Below, piece by piece: positions 8,084-17,234 of a DNA stretch of 47,347 bases (the first letter of the stretch is position 1; each line of letters starts with the position of its first letter). The stretch comes from JAPLST01 sp964397565. Its GTDB lineage: Bacteria; Auribacterota; UBA3054; JAPLST01. The position numbers were made by a program, and so were the translations under genes. The stretch lies in contig CAYNJC010000033.1 of assembly GCA_964397565.1 (NCBI GenBank), positions 1 through 47,347 on the forward strand. The letters are read 5' to 3'. A model generated the notes under the pieces. The model did not search any database. It saw only the letters and a program-made list of their open reading frames with translations, and had not been told where the DNA came from.

Positions 8084-8629
8084 CTATGCCGCGGCGATGC
8101 GCTGCAGGACTTGTGCGACGGTCTCGGCGACGGTCAGCTTGGTGGTATCAAGCGTCAATTCTGGCTGGCGTGGTGGTTCGTAAGGATCGTTGATGCCGGT
8201 AAAATTCCGAATCTCGCCGCGGCGCGCGCGGGCGTACAGGCCCTTGACGTCGCGGCGTTCGCATTCTTCGAGCGGCGTGGCGACGTATACTTCGATGAAG
8301 CGCATGCACATGGCGCGCACGGCGTCGCGCGCATCGCGGTACGGCGAGACAAACGAGCAGACCACCAGTACCCCGTGCTTTTCAAGCAGATGAGCGACAA
8401 AACCGATGCGGCGAATATGTTCGTCGCGGTCGGCGCGCGTAAAGCCGGTGGTGGGAAACATGGCGCGCACGCGGTCGCCGTCGAGATACTCGACCGCAAT
8501 GCCCTGCGCGGCGCACGCCTGCACGACATCTTCCGCAATCGTGCTCTTGCCCGAGCCGGACAGACCGGTGAACCAGACAACGCCGGGCTTGTGCGTCCGT
8601 GGCGGCTTTTGTGGGAGGTCAGCGGCCAT
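8084..8629 (-). CDS. cysC: Adenylylsulfate kinase (APS kinase)
   Basis: Phosphorylates adenosine 5'-phosphosulfate with ATP to give PAPS, the donor for sulfate reduction or sulfotransferases. The 181-aa protein has the P-loop GLSGSGKST (22-30), the YLDGDRVR motif (48-55), the FTRADRDEHIRRIGF segment and the C-terminal Asn-Phe-Thr-Gly-Ile region (RNFTGINDPYEPP), the normal order for stand-alone CysC. ATG at 8629 overlaps the end of the upstream phosphatase gene by 11 nt, so it is probably co-translated. No ATP sulfurylase or sulfotransferase gene lies in the window; the PAPS could serve sulfation of a polymer, but that is inference. Confidence 0.93.
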   Translation of the reverse strand: MAADLPQKPPRTHKPGVVWFTGLSGSGKSTIAEDVVQACAAQGIAVEYLDGDRVRAMFPTTGFTRADRDEHIRRIGFVAHLLEKHGVLVVCSFVSPYRDARDAVRAMCMRFIEVYVATPLEECERRDVKGLYARARRGEIRNFTGINDPYEPPRQPELTLDTTKLTVAETVAQVLQRIAAA

Positions 8630-10544
8630 TTGGCGCCTGGCGTGCCGGTTGGACGATGCCGACCGCATCCAGCGTGATCTTGATTTTTGGATCGCTGACC
8701 GGAATGAGTTCGACGCGGGTGAGTGTGCCGCGCCAGTCGCCCACGCGGCCAAACGGGAAGATGTGCGTGTACCATTGATCATTGACCGGCACTTGCACGC
8801 TTTGTTCGACAACGGATTCTCTACCAGCCTCGTTCAGCGTGCAGCGCAGGCGCACGGTCGTGCTGATGTTCGGGCCGCTCAGGCGCATGCGGCAATAGGC
8901 GACATCCAGCTCGCCGGCCGTGGCGATCGGCTCAGTCGATGCCCACAAGATCGGCAGGTGTTTCTTCTTGCTGACACCACGCCAGACGCCGTTCTGCACC
9001 ACGCTGCGCGGGGCATTCGACCAGCTCAGCGCGTGAGCAGCATCGCTGAAATCCCAATACGCCGCGCACTGTTCGAGGCCGAGCATATTGAGGGTGCAGC
9101 GCATTTCATTGGTCGCGTCCGGCAGGCAGACGCGCACGGTCACGGGATACGCGCCGGGCGCGGCGTTGCGCGACCAGACCCGCCACGGCAGCGTGCGCAC
9201 AGGTTCGTCGCCGCGCACAAAAAATGTCTGGGTGCGGCCCGGCTCGACCATCCAGGCCGCCGGCGCGTCAATGCTGATCGTGCCGGCCACGGGTGCGGCA
9301 CTGAAATTGCGGATGTTGACCTGCCCATTGAATGTTTCGTGCTCGATGTAATCGTGCAAGGGCGGGTCGAAACTGGCGATAGCCGGCGGCGGTGCGCCAA
9401 GACGCGGGCGCGGCGCCATGCTGAAGGCGTCAACCAACGCGCCGTCCTCGCTGTAAACGCGCGCGGTCAGTTGCGTGGCGCTGACGTTGCAGACGACATA
9501 ATGGTAGAGCGACGTTGCGAGCAGCGAAAACGGATCTAAGAAAAGCCGGCTGGAATGGAGCGGCGCGCCGGAACTGCCCGCAATCACATAGGTCGTGCCG
9601 GCGTAGGCACTGCGATTGTAGAGGTGATCATGGCCGGTCAGCGACAGGGAGACATTGTAGCGCGCCAGCAGCGGCACAAGGGTTTTGCGCAGGTCGATCA
9701 CATTGCCGTCGCGGGCGTGATTGCCGCCGGACAAGGGTGAGACATGATAGGCCACGACGATGAAGGGCGCATCGCTGCCGGCCAACTCTTGCGCACACCA
9801 GCGGTACTGCGGCGAATCAAGCTCGAGCGCTTCGTAGCAATTCAGGTGGATGAAATGGACGGGGCCGTTGCGGTAGCTGAAATAAGCCTGGCCATGGAAT
9901 TGCGAGCGGGCGCGATAGTAGACCTGCAGCCAACTGCCGGTCAGTTGTGGTTCCTCGTGATTTCCCCAGGCGACCAAGACCGGCATGGCGGCCAAGACCG
10001 GCGCGCCCGGCACGAACCAATCCGTGAACCAATCCTCACGACGACTGCCCTGCGCGGCGATGTCGCCCGTGACGATGGCGAAGTCAGCGGGAAGCTTGGC
10101 GATGCGGCGGGCGATCTTGCGAAAGGGCTTGGGGCCCGAACGATTGTCGCCGAAGACGACAAACACAAAGTTGGAACGCCGGGGATCCAAAGTGATGAAG
10201 CGCTGCCAGGGCTGGTCACTGCCGCTGACGCGATACTGATAAGTGACGCCCGGGACCAAGCCGGCGAGGGTGACGCGCTGGATGTGCCCACGCGCGGCGG
10301 TGCGCACCTGCCGATTCGTGTCAGGCGCGGCGAGGGTCAGCCAGCCATAGACATCATCGCGCGTTTCCCAGACAATGGTCGCATTGGTTGGCCCGAGCGT
10401 TTCGACAAAGGGCGCGACGACCAGCGCATCCGATGCAATCCGGGTGGGCGGTTCAACACGATAACTCGTGCAGCCCGCCAGCAGCAAGGCCGCCAAGCAC
10501 AGCAACGGCCGGGCCGTGCCGCCGCTGCGCAGAATAGTCGCCAC
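8619..10544 (-). CDS. Lipoprotein calcineurin-like metallophosphatase with N-terminal FnIII-like domain
   Basis: About 641 aa when started at GTG 10544, which gives a compact lipoprotein signal ending LLLAGC (Cys25). Next comes a fibronectin/purple-acid-phosphatase N-type domain (TNATIVWETRDDVYGW, LVPGVTYQYRV), then the dinuclear-metal phosphoesterase motifs in order: VFGDNRSG (about 129), IVTGDI, AWGNHEE (about 193), YHVSPLSGGNH, LTGHDHLY (about 300). The C-terminal 200 residues form beta-rich, carbohydrate-module-like regions (AYWDFSDAAHALSW onward). Substrate unknown; phosphoester or nucleotide hydrolysis outside the cytoplasmic membrane is likely. The open frame extends upstream to 10925, but that part translates a repeat-like spacer, so the start is uncertain; ATG 10764 with AGGAA is the alternative. 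Confidence 0.8.
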   Translation of the reverse strand: MATILRSGGTARPLLCLAALLLAGCTSYRVEPPTRIASDALVVAPFVETLGPTNATIVWETRDDVYGWLTLAAPDTNRQVRTAARGHIQRVTLAGLVPGVTYQYRVSGSDQPWQRFITLDPRRSNFVFVVFGDNRSGPKPFRKIARRIAKLPADFAIVTGDIAAQGSRREDWFTDWFVPGAPVLAAMPVLVAWGNHEEPQLTGSWLQVYYRARSQFHGQAYFSYRNGPVHFIHLNCYEALELDSPQYRWCAQELAGSDAPFIVVAYHVSPLSGGNHARDGNVIDLRKTLVPLLARYNVSLSLTGHDHLYNRSAYAGTTYVIAGSSGAPLHSSRLFLDPFSLLATSLYHYVVCNVSATQLTARVYSEDGALVDAFSMAPRPRLGAPPPAIASFDPPLHDYIEHETFNGQVNIRNFSAAPVAGTISIDAPAAWMVEPGRTQTFFVRGDEPVRTLPWRVWSRNAAPGAYPVTVRVCLPDATNEMRCTLNMLGLEQCAAYWDFSDAAHALSWSNAPRSVVQNGVWRGVSKKKHLPILWASTEPIATAGELDVAYCRMRLSGPNISTTVRLRCTLNEAGRESVVEQSVQVPVNDQWYTHIFPFGRVGDWRGTLTRVELIPVSDPKIKITLDAVGIVQPARQAPNGR

Positions 10545-10767
10545 GCAGGCACCAAGGTGGAACTGGTGGTCGGTGCGTCGGTGCGCCGGTGCGCCGGTAG
10601 AAGCAAGTTCAAGAATCCTGCATCCTGAACCCTGAATCCCGCCGCTGTCGGGACTCCAAACAGCCCTGAACCCTTGCAATTGGCTGTGGTGGGACTCCAA
10701 GCAGCCAGATACCGATGTTCCGGCCACGGGGAGCACATGGCAGTCTTGATTGGGCACATACATGCTG
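10545..10767. repeat. Low-complexity spacer with iterated CCTGAA/CCTGCA words
   Basis: On the minus strand this gap reads as short iterations such as AGAATCCTGCATCCTGAACC and CGGTGCGTCGGTGCGCCGG. A similar string (CCTGAACCCTGAATCCTG) occurs at 34663-34680. It separates two genes of the same minus-strand unit and looks inserted at the 5' end of the phosphatase gene. No gene of its own. Confidence 0.6.
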
Positions 10768-13700
10768 CTATTCCTGTTGTAGTGGGGCAAGGGCTTCTTC
10801 GAGCAACAGGCGCAGCGTGTCGCGCACCGGCGCTTCGTGGTAGGAGGCACGCAGGGTGCGGCCCTTGGCGGCATCCGATAATGAACGCAACGCGCGCGGC
10901 ATGACGGCGACGCGATAGACCGCATTGCTGATGACGTCCAAGGGCGTGGGATACAACCGGCCGCCGCCGACCAAGGGGGCGGCGCTGGCCGGGTCGCGCA
11001 AGCTCAACAGATCACTGCCATTGAGTTCGCAGACAATGACGGTCTGGCCCTTCATCAGGAGGGTCGCCGCCTCGGCCGCGCGCATGTCGAGCATGCCGGC
11101 GGTGTTGCTGGTGACAACCTCCGGCAACCAGGCAAAATCGGTGCCGGTCGCCTTTTGAAGGGCTTGGCCACACATGCGGGTGAGGAACTCGCGCGGCCGG
11201 CGCATTCGGCGGATCGGCGCGGAATCGCATTCGCCCTGGTCGCACCGCCACTGCAAGGTGAAGTGTACGGCGCGCAGATAGTGGGCGTTGTCGACCCGCC
11301 GCAGCAGGAGATCGGGCGGGTCGTCAACGGGATAGAACCAATCCTGCAACCACGGCGCCTGCGCATCGAAAAAGGCTGGCTCGGCGGATGCCCAAATCCA
11401 GAGGAGCCGTTGGGGCGCGGCCGGATTATACTGGCACAGCCACAGGCTGTTGCCGGTCAATGGCTCCGCGACGCCATTGATCAGCACATCCCGCGCGCTC
11501 AGTTTGGTGATCAATTGCGAACCGTAATTGGCGACCACTTTATTCTCGGTGACACCGCCCAGCAGAATCAGATTGCAGCGGGTGGCATCCGCGTCGGTCA
11601 CGTCCACATCCGCCTTGACCAGACAACTGCCATAGCGCGCCGGCCGGGCGACAAAGCTCCAGCGCGCAATGGCGTAGGCACACGCCAGCATGTTGGAGAC
11701 GCAGCGCGGGTCGCCGCCCGTGCCGTACACGACCAGCAGCGGCTCCCCTTCGTAGAGCGTCTGCCAACTGCCGGAACGATACGCGCGCACGCCGTCGTCG
11801 TCCACCGGCGTGGTGCGCGCCACCGTATAACCGTTGCTGGCATGCACGATAAAAATGTTGGTGGGCAAGGGCGCGGCGACTTCGTGCGTCTGGCCATTGA
11901 CGACCACGGACAGCAACGATTCTTCATCAACATAGCGCGCCGGCAAAGTGACCTCGGCCAGCGCCACATTGTCCAGAAACAAGACCAAATCATTGGCAGA
12001 AAAGAAACGCGCCTGGGCCGTCGCCGGCTGGCGCGGATTGATGCGCCGGCAGCTGCGCAGCCAGTAGGCTTGGGCGTCGTTGCGATAGACGCTTTGGAGC
12101 ATCACGTGCGGCGGGGCCGGCTCGCGGCGCTGATTGACCAGCCAGTCGAAGACGCGCAGATTCTCGACCGAGCTTTGCAGGCGATAACCGACATCGCGCA
12201 GCTCGGTGTAGAGCGTCGGATAGGCACGCGCGATCAGGTAGGCCGCCGCCGCGCGTGAAAATTCGACCGGCACAACCAAGTCCTTCTCGCCGTGCATAAT
12301 CCACAACGGCAAGTTACGCACATTGGCCAGGGTCAAATCCGCGGAATAACCGTTCAACGGGACGCACGCGGCAAACAATTGCGGCCACAACACCGACAAA
12401 TGCCAGACGCCATAGCCGCCCATGCCATTGCCGATCAGATAAACACGGTCGGGATCGACGGCATAGAAGTTGGTCATATACTCAATGACGTGAAGGACAT
12501 CGCGCGCGGCCAGGCCGACATAGCCGCCCATGCGGCCGCGGCCATGCGTGCGCACGGCAATATAGGTTGGCCCTTTTTCCCGGCGCGGGAACAGGGCGGA
12601 AAAATCCTCGTCGGTATCATGCAGGAAGACGACCAACGGCGCGGGCAGGCTGGGATCGTAGAGCGGCGGCAGATCAACCAAGAAAGGCTGGCCGGAGTCA
12701 TCGTCGGGCGAGACATACGCGGCCATAAACGGGTGGCGCTGGTTGGCGAAATAGTCTTCGCCACGCTGTAGCCGTGCAAGGATGCGCTCAATCTCGGTCA
12801 GCAATTTCTGAGAGGGCACATCCGTGCTGCAGCGATCCACATTCGAAGCACTGTTGGCCAAGGCGAAATAATAGCGCAACAAGCCTTCATGTTTGGCAGC
12901 CAGGCGAGCCGTGCTGCTGGTGGCGGCCAAGTCTTGCATGATATGTGCGGCCTGCGCGCTGAAATTGGTCAGCACCGTCATCAGCGGTACGGCGTAGATC
13001 GTCATCGCCAGGCGCGGCTCTTTGCCGGGCAGGCCTTCTGCGCGCGCCTCGAGACGGCAGCTCGGCAGGAGTGCCAAGGCTTCCGGGAGGGCCACCGCTT
13101 CGCCCGGTTTGGCAATGAACGCTTGGGTGGTTGCGCCACCGATCCACGCGCCGTTGACATAGTAGGTGAAATCCGTCAGGGCCGGCGCGGTCGCGAATTG
13201 GGCGCGCACGGTTTGCCACGCCGCGGTTGGGCAGAGCAGATCCACCATCAACTCGTCGCTGATGGTTTGAGCCAGGAGCTGGTGGTGGGTTCTGCGCGTG
13301 ACGAAGCGCGCTGAGAATTTCCAGGCGCCAAACACATCTTCAGCTTTGACCAACAGCCGATGATGGCCTTTGCGCAGCCGCACACGCGCCCAGTTCTCGT
13401 CCGGCAGATAGCCGCGCTCTTGATACACCTCCACGACGCAGACGCCATCGAGCCAGGCGCGCACACCATCGTCGGAGCCGATGCGCAGAAAGACAGTTTC
13501 ATCGTCCGGCACCTCCAGCGTGACGATCGCATACGCGATCACTTGCTCGGGCATGCCGAACAAGCTGTCGAGATCGATGTCGCTACTGGTCGAGACGATG
13601 TTGGTAATGAGAGTCCACGGCCGGCCGGGAATGGCCGTGGTGGCGGTGAAGAGGGCTTGCGATTCACCGCCAATGCCCTGCAGATAGTCGGTGGCAAAGC

Positions 13701-13890
13701 CCAGCCGCATCGCGTTGGTGTCGCCTTCGCGCGGTTTATTTGGGAACGTGCCGACAATCAGCCAATTCGTGATGTACACGCCCGGCGCAAAGGTCACGAC
13801 GGGCGCCAGATCAGCACTCGCCGTCACGGCCCACGCGCACAGCACCAGTGCTGCGCGGTGCGCCAAAGTTGTATACCAGTGGTCGCTCAT
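10768..13890 (-). CDS. Large exported protein with degenerate alpha/beta-hydrolase domain and 5'-nucleotidase-C-like tail
   Basis: 1040 aa starting at ATG 13890, which has AAGG upstream; ATG 13914 is an alternative. Signal peptide about 1-27 (ALVLCAWAVTASA). Residues about 30-200 contain a beta-sandwich with FLRIGSDDGVRAWLDGV, like PA14/sugar-binding modules. The centre is an esterase/peptidase fold: VYLIGNGMGGYGVWHLS, then PLWIMHGEKDLVVP. The usual GxSxGG nucleophile is Gly489 (codon GGC 12424-12426) and the usual catalytic His in the GH motif is Tyr569 (DVGY), so it is probably not catalytic as a serine hydrolase. The C-terminus (about 900-1040) resembles the 5'-nucleotidase C-terminal domain (ELNGSDLLSLRD, GGGRLYP). 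It lies between tkt and a metallophosphatase, and may pair with the latter as substrate-binding partner. Function unknown. Confidence 0.75.
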   Translation of the reverse strand: MSDHWYTTLAHRAALVLCAWAVTASADLAPVVTFAPGVYITNWLIVGTFPNKPREGDTNAMRLGFATDYLQGIGGESQALFTATTAIPGRPWTLITNIVSTSSDIDLDSLFGMPEQVIAYAIVTLEVPDDETVFLRIGSDDGVRAWLDGVCVVEVYQERGYLPDENWARVRLRKGHHRLLVKAEDVFGAWKFSARFVTRRTHHQLLAQTISDELMVDLLCPTAAWQTVRAQFATAPALTDFTYYVNGAWIGGATTQAFIAKPGEAVALPEALALLPSCRLEARAEGLPGKEPRLAMTIYAVPLMTVLTNFSAQAAHIMQDLAATSSTARLAAKHEGLLRYYFALANSASNVDRCSTDVPSQKLLTEIERILARLQRGEDYFANQRHPFMAAYVSPDDDSGQPFLVDLPPLYDPSLPAPLVVFLHDTDEDFSALFPRREKGPTYIAVRTHGRGRMGGYVGLAARDVLHVIEYMTNFYAVDPDRVYLIGNGMGGYGVWHLSVLWPQLFAACVPLNGYSADLTLANVRNLPLWIMHGEKDLVVPVEFSRAAAAYLIARAYPTLYTELRDVGYRLQSSVENLRVFDWLVNQRREPAPPHVMLQSVYRNDAQAYWLRSCRRINPRQPATAQARFFSANDLVLFLDNVALAEVTLPARYVDEESLLSVVVNGQTHEVAAPLPTNIFIVHASNGYTVARTTPVDDDGVRAYRSGSWQTLYEGEPLLVVYGTGGDPRCVSNMLACAYAIARWSFVARPARYGSCLVKADVDVTDADATRCNLILLGGVTENKVVANYGSQLITKLSARDVLINGVAEPLTGNSLWLCQYNPAAPQRLLWIWASAEPAFFDAQAPWLQDWFYPVDDPPDLLLRRVDNAHYLRAVHFTLQWRCDQGECDSAPIRRMRRPREFLTRMCGQALQKATGTDFAWLPEVVTSNTAGMLDMRAAEAATLLMKGQTVIVCELNGSDLLSLRDPASAAPLVGGGRLYPTPLDVISNAVYRVAVMPRALRSLSDAAKGRTLRASYHEAPVRDTLRLLLEEALAPLQQE

Positions 13891-13922
13891 TCTGCCTTGA
13901 ATTTCAAATCTCAAATCTCAAA

Positions 13923-15872
13923 TCATCTGCGCTTCTTGCCGCGCACGGCCTCGGTGACCGTCCGCGCAATGCCGGCCGCATCCAAGTGATATTCCTTGTA
14001 CAACTCGGCCGGCACGCCGCTGGAGGCGTACTGGGTCACGCCCAACATGCGCACGGTGCACGCGATGCCTTGCTGTGCCAACGCTTCGGCCACGCTGAGG
14101 CCCAGCCCCGAGCGCACCAAGTGATCTTCGACGGTGACAATCACGCCCGTCGCGGCCGCGGCTTTGATGGCTGCCGCGTCAAGCGCCAAGGGCGTCGCGA
14201 TGTGCAGCACCTGCGCGCGGATGCCGTCTTTCTTCAGCGCATCCGCCGCGCTGACAGCATGCAGACACAAGGCGCCCATGACCACAATGGCCGCATCCGT
14301 GCCGGGCCGCACCAAGTCGGCTGCGCCATAGCGGAACGTGTAACCGTCACCAAAGAAGGGCGTGCCGTCTTGGGCCAGGACCATCGGCAATTTTGAGCGG
14401 CCCATGACCAGCAAGGCCGGCCGGTTGCTGGTCGCGATGTAGCGCGTCGCCCGGTCGGTTTGATTGGGATCGGCCGGCACGATCACTTCCATGCCGAGCA
14501 GGTTGCGGAAGACGCCGACATAGTCTACGCATTGATGCGTCTTGCCGTCTTCGCCGACATCCAGGCCGCAATGCGTGCAGACGATTTTGGGCGCGGCATC
14601 ATTCAAGATCGAGAGCCGGTGCTGATTGTAGGTTTCATCCACGCCAAAGACGCCGAAATCAGCGAAGAAGGTTTGCACGCCACAACTCGAGAGCGCGCCG
14701 GCGATCGTCGCCACGCTGTGCTCCTGAATGCCGCACTGGAAAAAGCGCTGGGGTGCCAGCGTGGCGAAATCGCCGGTCTTGACGCTGGGTTTCAAATCGC
14801 AGTCGAGGACGACAATCGGCGTGGCCTGCGGGTCGGCCAGATTAGCGCCGGCGACGTCGGCAAGGGCGGTGCCCCAAGCGCTGCGGCAATCGCTCTTCTC
14901 GCTGGCGCCCAGCGTGCGCGGCGTGCCGCTTGCCAAGGTAATGACCGTGCGTGCCGGGTGATAATCCGCCATGCGCATGGTCTGCGGTTGCGCGCGCAGC
15001 GCCTTGTACTTGTCCAGTTCATCGGGCAGGCCGAGTTCCTTGAGCGCCGCGCGACACTTGTCGTCCGGCAAGGTGGCGCCATGCCAGTGCGCATCGCCTT
15101 CCATGAACGAGACGCCCTTGCTCATGACCGTGTTGGCTAGAAGCACGGTGGGCTCGTTCTGCGCCAAGGCGGCGCGCACGGCTTGGTACAGAGCCTGAAA
15201 ATCGTGGCCGTCAACCTCGCGCGTGTGCCAGCCGTCGGACGCCCAATTCTCGCGAATGTGCTGCGGCATGACCGTGGCGGTTGCACCATTGATCTGCAGA
15301 CGATTCATGTCAATCAAGGCGATGAAGTTCTTGAGGGCGAATTTCTTGGCAATCCGGCGGGTCTCGCTGATCTGCCCCTTTTGCTGTTCGCCGTCGCCCA
15401 TCAAGCAGAAGACGCGATACGCCAAGCCGCGCACGTCACGCGCCATGGCAAAGCCGGCCGCGGCCGAGAATCCCTGGCCGAGATTGCCGGTATCCCACTC
15501 GACGCCCGGTACGCATTGCTCGACATGCCCCGCGAAGACGCTGCCGGTCTGGCGGAAATGCGCGACGGCTTCCTCGACCGGGAAAAACCCGCGCCGGCCA
15601 AGCGCGGCATACACGCCCGGTGACGTGTGGCCATGGCTGACGACGATCCGGTCGCGCGTCTCGCCGCGCGGCTGGGCCGGGTTGACGTTGGCGCAGTGCC
15701 ACAGCAGGGTGTACATCTCCAGCGAGGACAGCGAACCGCCGGGATGGCCGCAGGTGGCGAGGGTGGTCATAATCAAGACATCACCGCGCGCCACGCGGGC
15801 CTGCTCAGCGAGAAACGCGAGTTCCGCGGGCGTCAGCGCCGGCGCCACAAAATGCCTGCCACCATCCATCAT
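13923..15872 (-). CDS. tkt: Transketolase
   Basis: Thiamine-diphosphate enzyme that moves two-carbon ketol units between sugar phosphates in the pentose phosphate pathway; cytoplasmic. At 649 aa it is a full-length single polypeptide. The N-terminal TPP domain has GHPGGSLSSLEMY and the GDGEQQKGQ...DMNRLQING metal/TPP motif. The central pyrimidine domain has FFQCGIQEHSVATIAGALS and FADFGVFGVDETYNQHRLS, and the C-terminal domain has VIVTVEDHLVRSGLGLSVAE. It heads the minus-strand unit tkt, 1040-aa protein, phosphatase, cysC, with only about 30 nt to the next gene. A good promoter lies at 15946-15975. Confidence 0.95.
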   Translation of the reverse strand: MMDGGRHFVAPALTPAELAFLAEQARVARGDVLIMTTLATCGHPGGSLSSLEMYTLLWHCANVNPAQPRGETRDRIVVSHGHTSPGVYAALGRRGFFPVEEAVAHFRQTGSVFAGHVEQCVPGVEWDTGNLGQGFSAAAGFAMARDVRGLAYRVFCLMGDGEQQKGQISETRRIAKKFALKNFIALIDMNRLQINGATATVMPQHIRENWASDGWHTREVDGHDFQALYQAVRAALAQNEPTVLLANTVMSKGVSFMEGDAHWHGATLPDDKCRAALKELGLPDELDKYKALRAQPQTMRMADYHPARTVITLASGTPRTLGASEKSDCRSAWGTALADVAGANLADPQATPIVVLDCDLKPSVKTGDFATLAPQRFFQCGIQEHSVATIAGALSSCGVQTFFADFGVFGVDETYNQHRLSILNDAAPKIVCTHCGLDVGEDGKTHQCVDYVGVFRNLLGMEVIVPADPNQTDRATRYIATSNRPALLVMGRSKLPMVLAQDGTPFFGDGYTFRYGAADLVRPGTDAAIVVMGALCLHAVSAADALKKDGIRAQVLHIATPLALDAAAIKAAAATGVIVTVEDHLVRSGLGLSVAEALAQQGIACTVRMLGVTQYASSGVPAELYKEYHLDAAGIARTVTEAVRGKKRR

Positions 15873-15890
15873 GTCGTCTGCTCCATTGAG

Positions 15891-15920
15891 TTGCTAAACA
15901 AAAGACGTTTGTGTTACAAT
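15891..15920 (+). promoter_or_regulatory. Sigma70-type promoter for sixA
   Basis: TTGCTA at 15891-15896, an 18-bp spacer and TACAAT at 15915-15920, about 90 bp before the sixA start in the divergent tkt/sixA region. Confidence 0.5.
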
Positions 15921-15945
15921 AGTATTCACCAAGAACAACTGCGTG

Positions 15946-15975
15946 ATTATAGCATTGTGATCCCGCATTTGTAAA
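15946..15975 (-). promoter_or_regulatory. Sigma70-type promoter for tkt
   Basis: On the minus strand: TTTACA at 15975-15970, an 18-bp spacer and a consensus TATAAT at 15951-15946. This predicts a leader of about 65 nt before the tkt ATG at 15872. Confidence 0.65.
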
Positions 15976-16008
15976 GATGCTCACCACCGCACTGAGGCAC
16001 GAGACCGC

Positions 16009-16476
16009 ATGTATTTATACCTGGTTCGTCATGGCGCCGCCGCCATGAAAGAGGCTGATGCAACGCGCTCGCTGACCGAGATGGGGCGCGCCGAATCGGA
16101 ACGCATCGCGGCGTGGATGGCACGCACGCTGGTCTGCCGCGCGCCGCGTTTTTACCACAGCGGCAAGGCCCGCGCCGAGCAAACGGCGACGATCATCGCA
16201 GCCCCTTTTCGTGGCGCAACGGTCGAGGCCGGCCATGATCTCGCGCCGGATGCCGACCCGGCCTTGTGGGCCAAGCACCTGGCCAAGACGGCGCATGACA
16301 TCGTCCTGGTCGGTCATTTTCCGCATCTCATTCGCCTGGCCTCGCTGCTCATCACCGGCCATGCCGAACCGCATGTGATCGCGCTCGAAAAAGCCGGCGT
16401 CGCCTGCTTGGTGCGCGATGACAATCGCGCGTGGTCCTTGCGCTGGCTGGTGCAGCCGAGTGTGCTGGTCGGGTAA
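16009..16476 (+). CDS. sixA: SixA-type phosphohistidine phosphatase
   Basis: Small histidine-phosphatase-fold protein of 155 aa. It opens with MYLYLVRHGAAAMKEADATR, the RHG motif that contains the nucleophilic His, and has the second catalytic His in VLVGHFPHL (about 102-110). Length and sequence follow SixA, which dephosphorylates phosphohistidine on signalling or PTS-type proteins in the cytoplasm. Divergent from tkt, with its own promoter. No histidine kinase or Hpt gene is nearby, so the substrate is unknown. Confidence 0.88.
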   Translation: MYLYLVRHGAAAMKEADATRSLTEMGRAESERIAAWMARTLVCRAPRFYHSGKARAEQTATIIAAPFRGATVEAGHDLAPDADPALWAKHLAKTAHDIVLVGHFPHLIRLASLLITGHAEPHVIALEKAGVACLVRDDNRAWSLRWLVQPSVLVG

Positions 16477-16617
16477 GCCCCATCCGTCGCAGAACGAAAC
16501 CACCTTGAAAGAAACAGCCTAGTGACGAGTGACGAGCACGGAGGTCCGTGCGTCGGCGATCGGCAAGCGGTGTTCGGTGATCGGTAGGGGAGGCACTGCA
16601 TTCACGGCGGAAGCTAC

Positions 16618-16891
16618 TAATGAGCGCGCTTTCTACTTTACAGTGTCCTTGTAGCCGCCCGCGGCGAGGGCGGTTTCTGCAGCCGCGGTCAGCGCCCGCG
16701 GTGAGGGCGGCTTCTGCAGCCGCGGTCAGCGCCCGCGGTGAGGGCGGCTTCTGCAACCGCGGTCAGCGCCCGCGGCCACAATTAGCATGTTTGCAGTGTC
16801 CTTGTAGCCGCCCGCGGTGAGGGCGGCTTCTGCAGCCGCGGTCAGCGCCCGCGGCCACAATTGGCATGACACCAAGTAAGCGCATTCATTG
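16618..16891. mobile_element. MITE-like element, copy C, internally expanded
   Basis: Same element as at 1415 in reverse orientation, with ends TAATGAGCGCGCTTTCT (16618) and AGTAAGCGCATTCATT (16875). Instead of 121 bp it is 274 bp. The core hairpin unit is tandemly amplified at a period of exactly 37 bp (starts 16658, 16695, 16732, with a fourth start at 16769), followed by a second core with its own GCAGTGTCCTTGTAGCC edge. Flanks are CTA and GTA. The preceding 16477-16617 holds only short iterations such as AGTGACGAGTGACGAG and GGTGTTCGGTGATCGG. Confidence 0.75.
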
Positions 16892-17159
16892 GTATATGAT
16901 GTCTTCTGGTCGATGCGGGTGCATCGCCGGGCGCTCGAAAGCATGCGCACAAACTGGGGACATGCGGAATACGACGGCGGCGTGGATCGCGACGATCAGC
17001 TTGCGATGACCACGACGACCTATTCATTGACGATGTCGTCGTCGGCATGCATGCGCTGGTGCGCGAGCCCGTACCGACCTGCAGCACATTGCTGACCAGT
17101 GCGGCAAGACGCATGCCATGTGGTACCGCGCGCCTGCGAGAACCTCAGCGGCGCTAAAC
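16892..17159. other. Gap without recognisable gene
   Basis: Between MITE copy C and the promoter at 17160. Short open frames exist on both strands, but none has a Shine-Dalgarno sequence or a sequence I recognise. Codon texture resembles coding DNA, so it may be a decayed gene. Confidence 0.4.
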
Positions 17160-17189
17160 TTGACTCCCGGTCCGCAGCTTTGATATACT
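17160..17189 (+). promoter_or_regulatory. Sigma70-type promoter for the FecR-like gene
   Basis: TTGACT at 17160-17165, an 18-bp spacer and TATACT at 17184-17189, 46 bp upstream of the ATG at 17235. Confidence 0.65.
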
Positions 17190-17234
17190 ATAGAAATGGA
17201 AGCGTAATTGTAACCCGCTACTCGAGAGATTGCT

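Noticed and set aside
9744..10628. Plus-strand ORF of 294 aa.
   Set aside because: Antisense shadow of the metallophosphatase gene in GC-rich DNA; no recognisable protein features.
11155..12258. Plus-strand ORF of 367 aa.
   Set aside because: Antisense shadow of the 1040-aa exported protein; His/Arg/Gln-rich composition typical of reverse-strand reading.
16658..16861. CRISPR-like array because of regular 37-bp periodicity.
   Set aside because: There are no unique spacers; the units are contiguous copies of the MITE core and fold into GC-rich hairpins.
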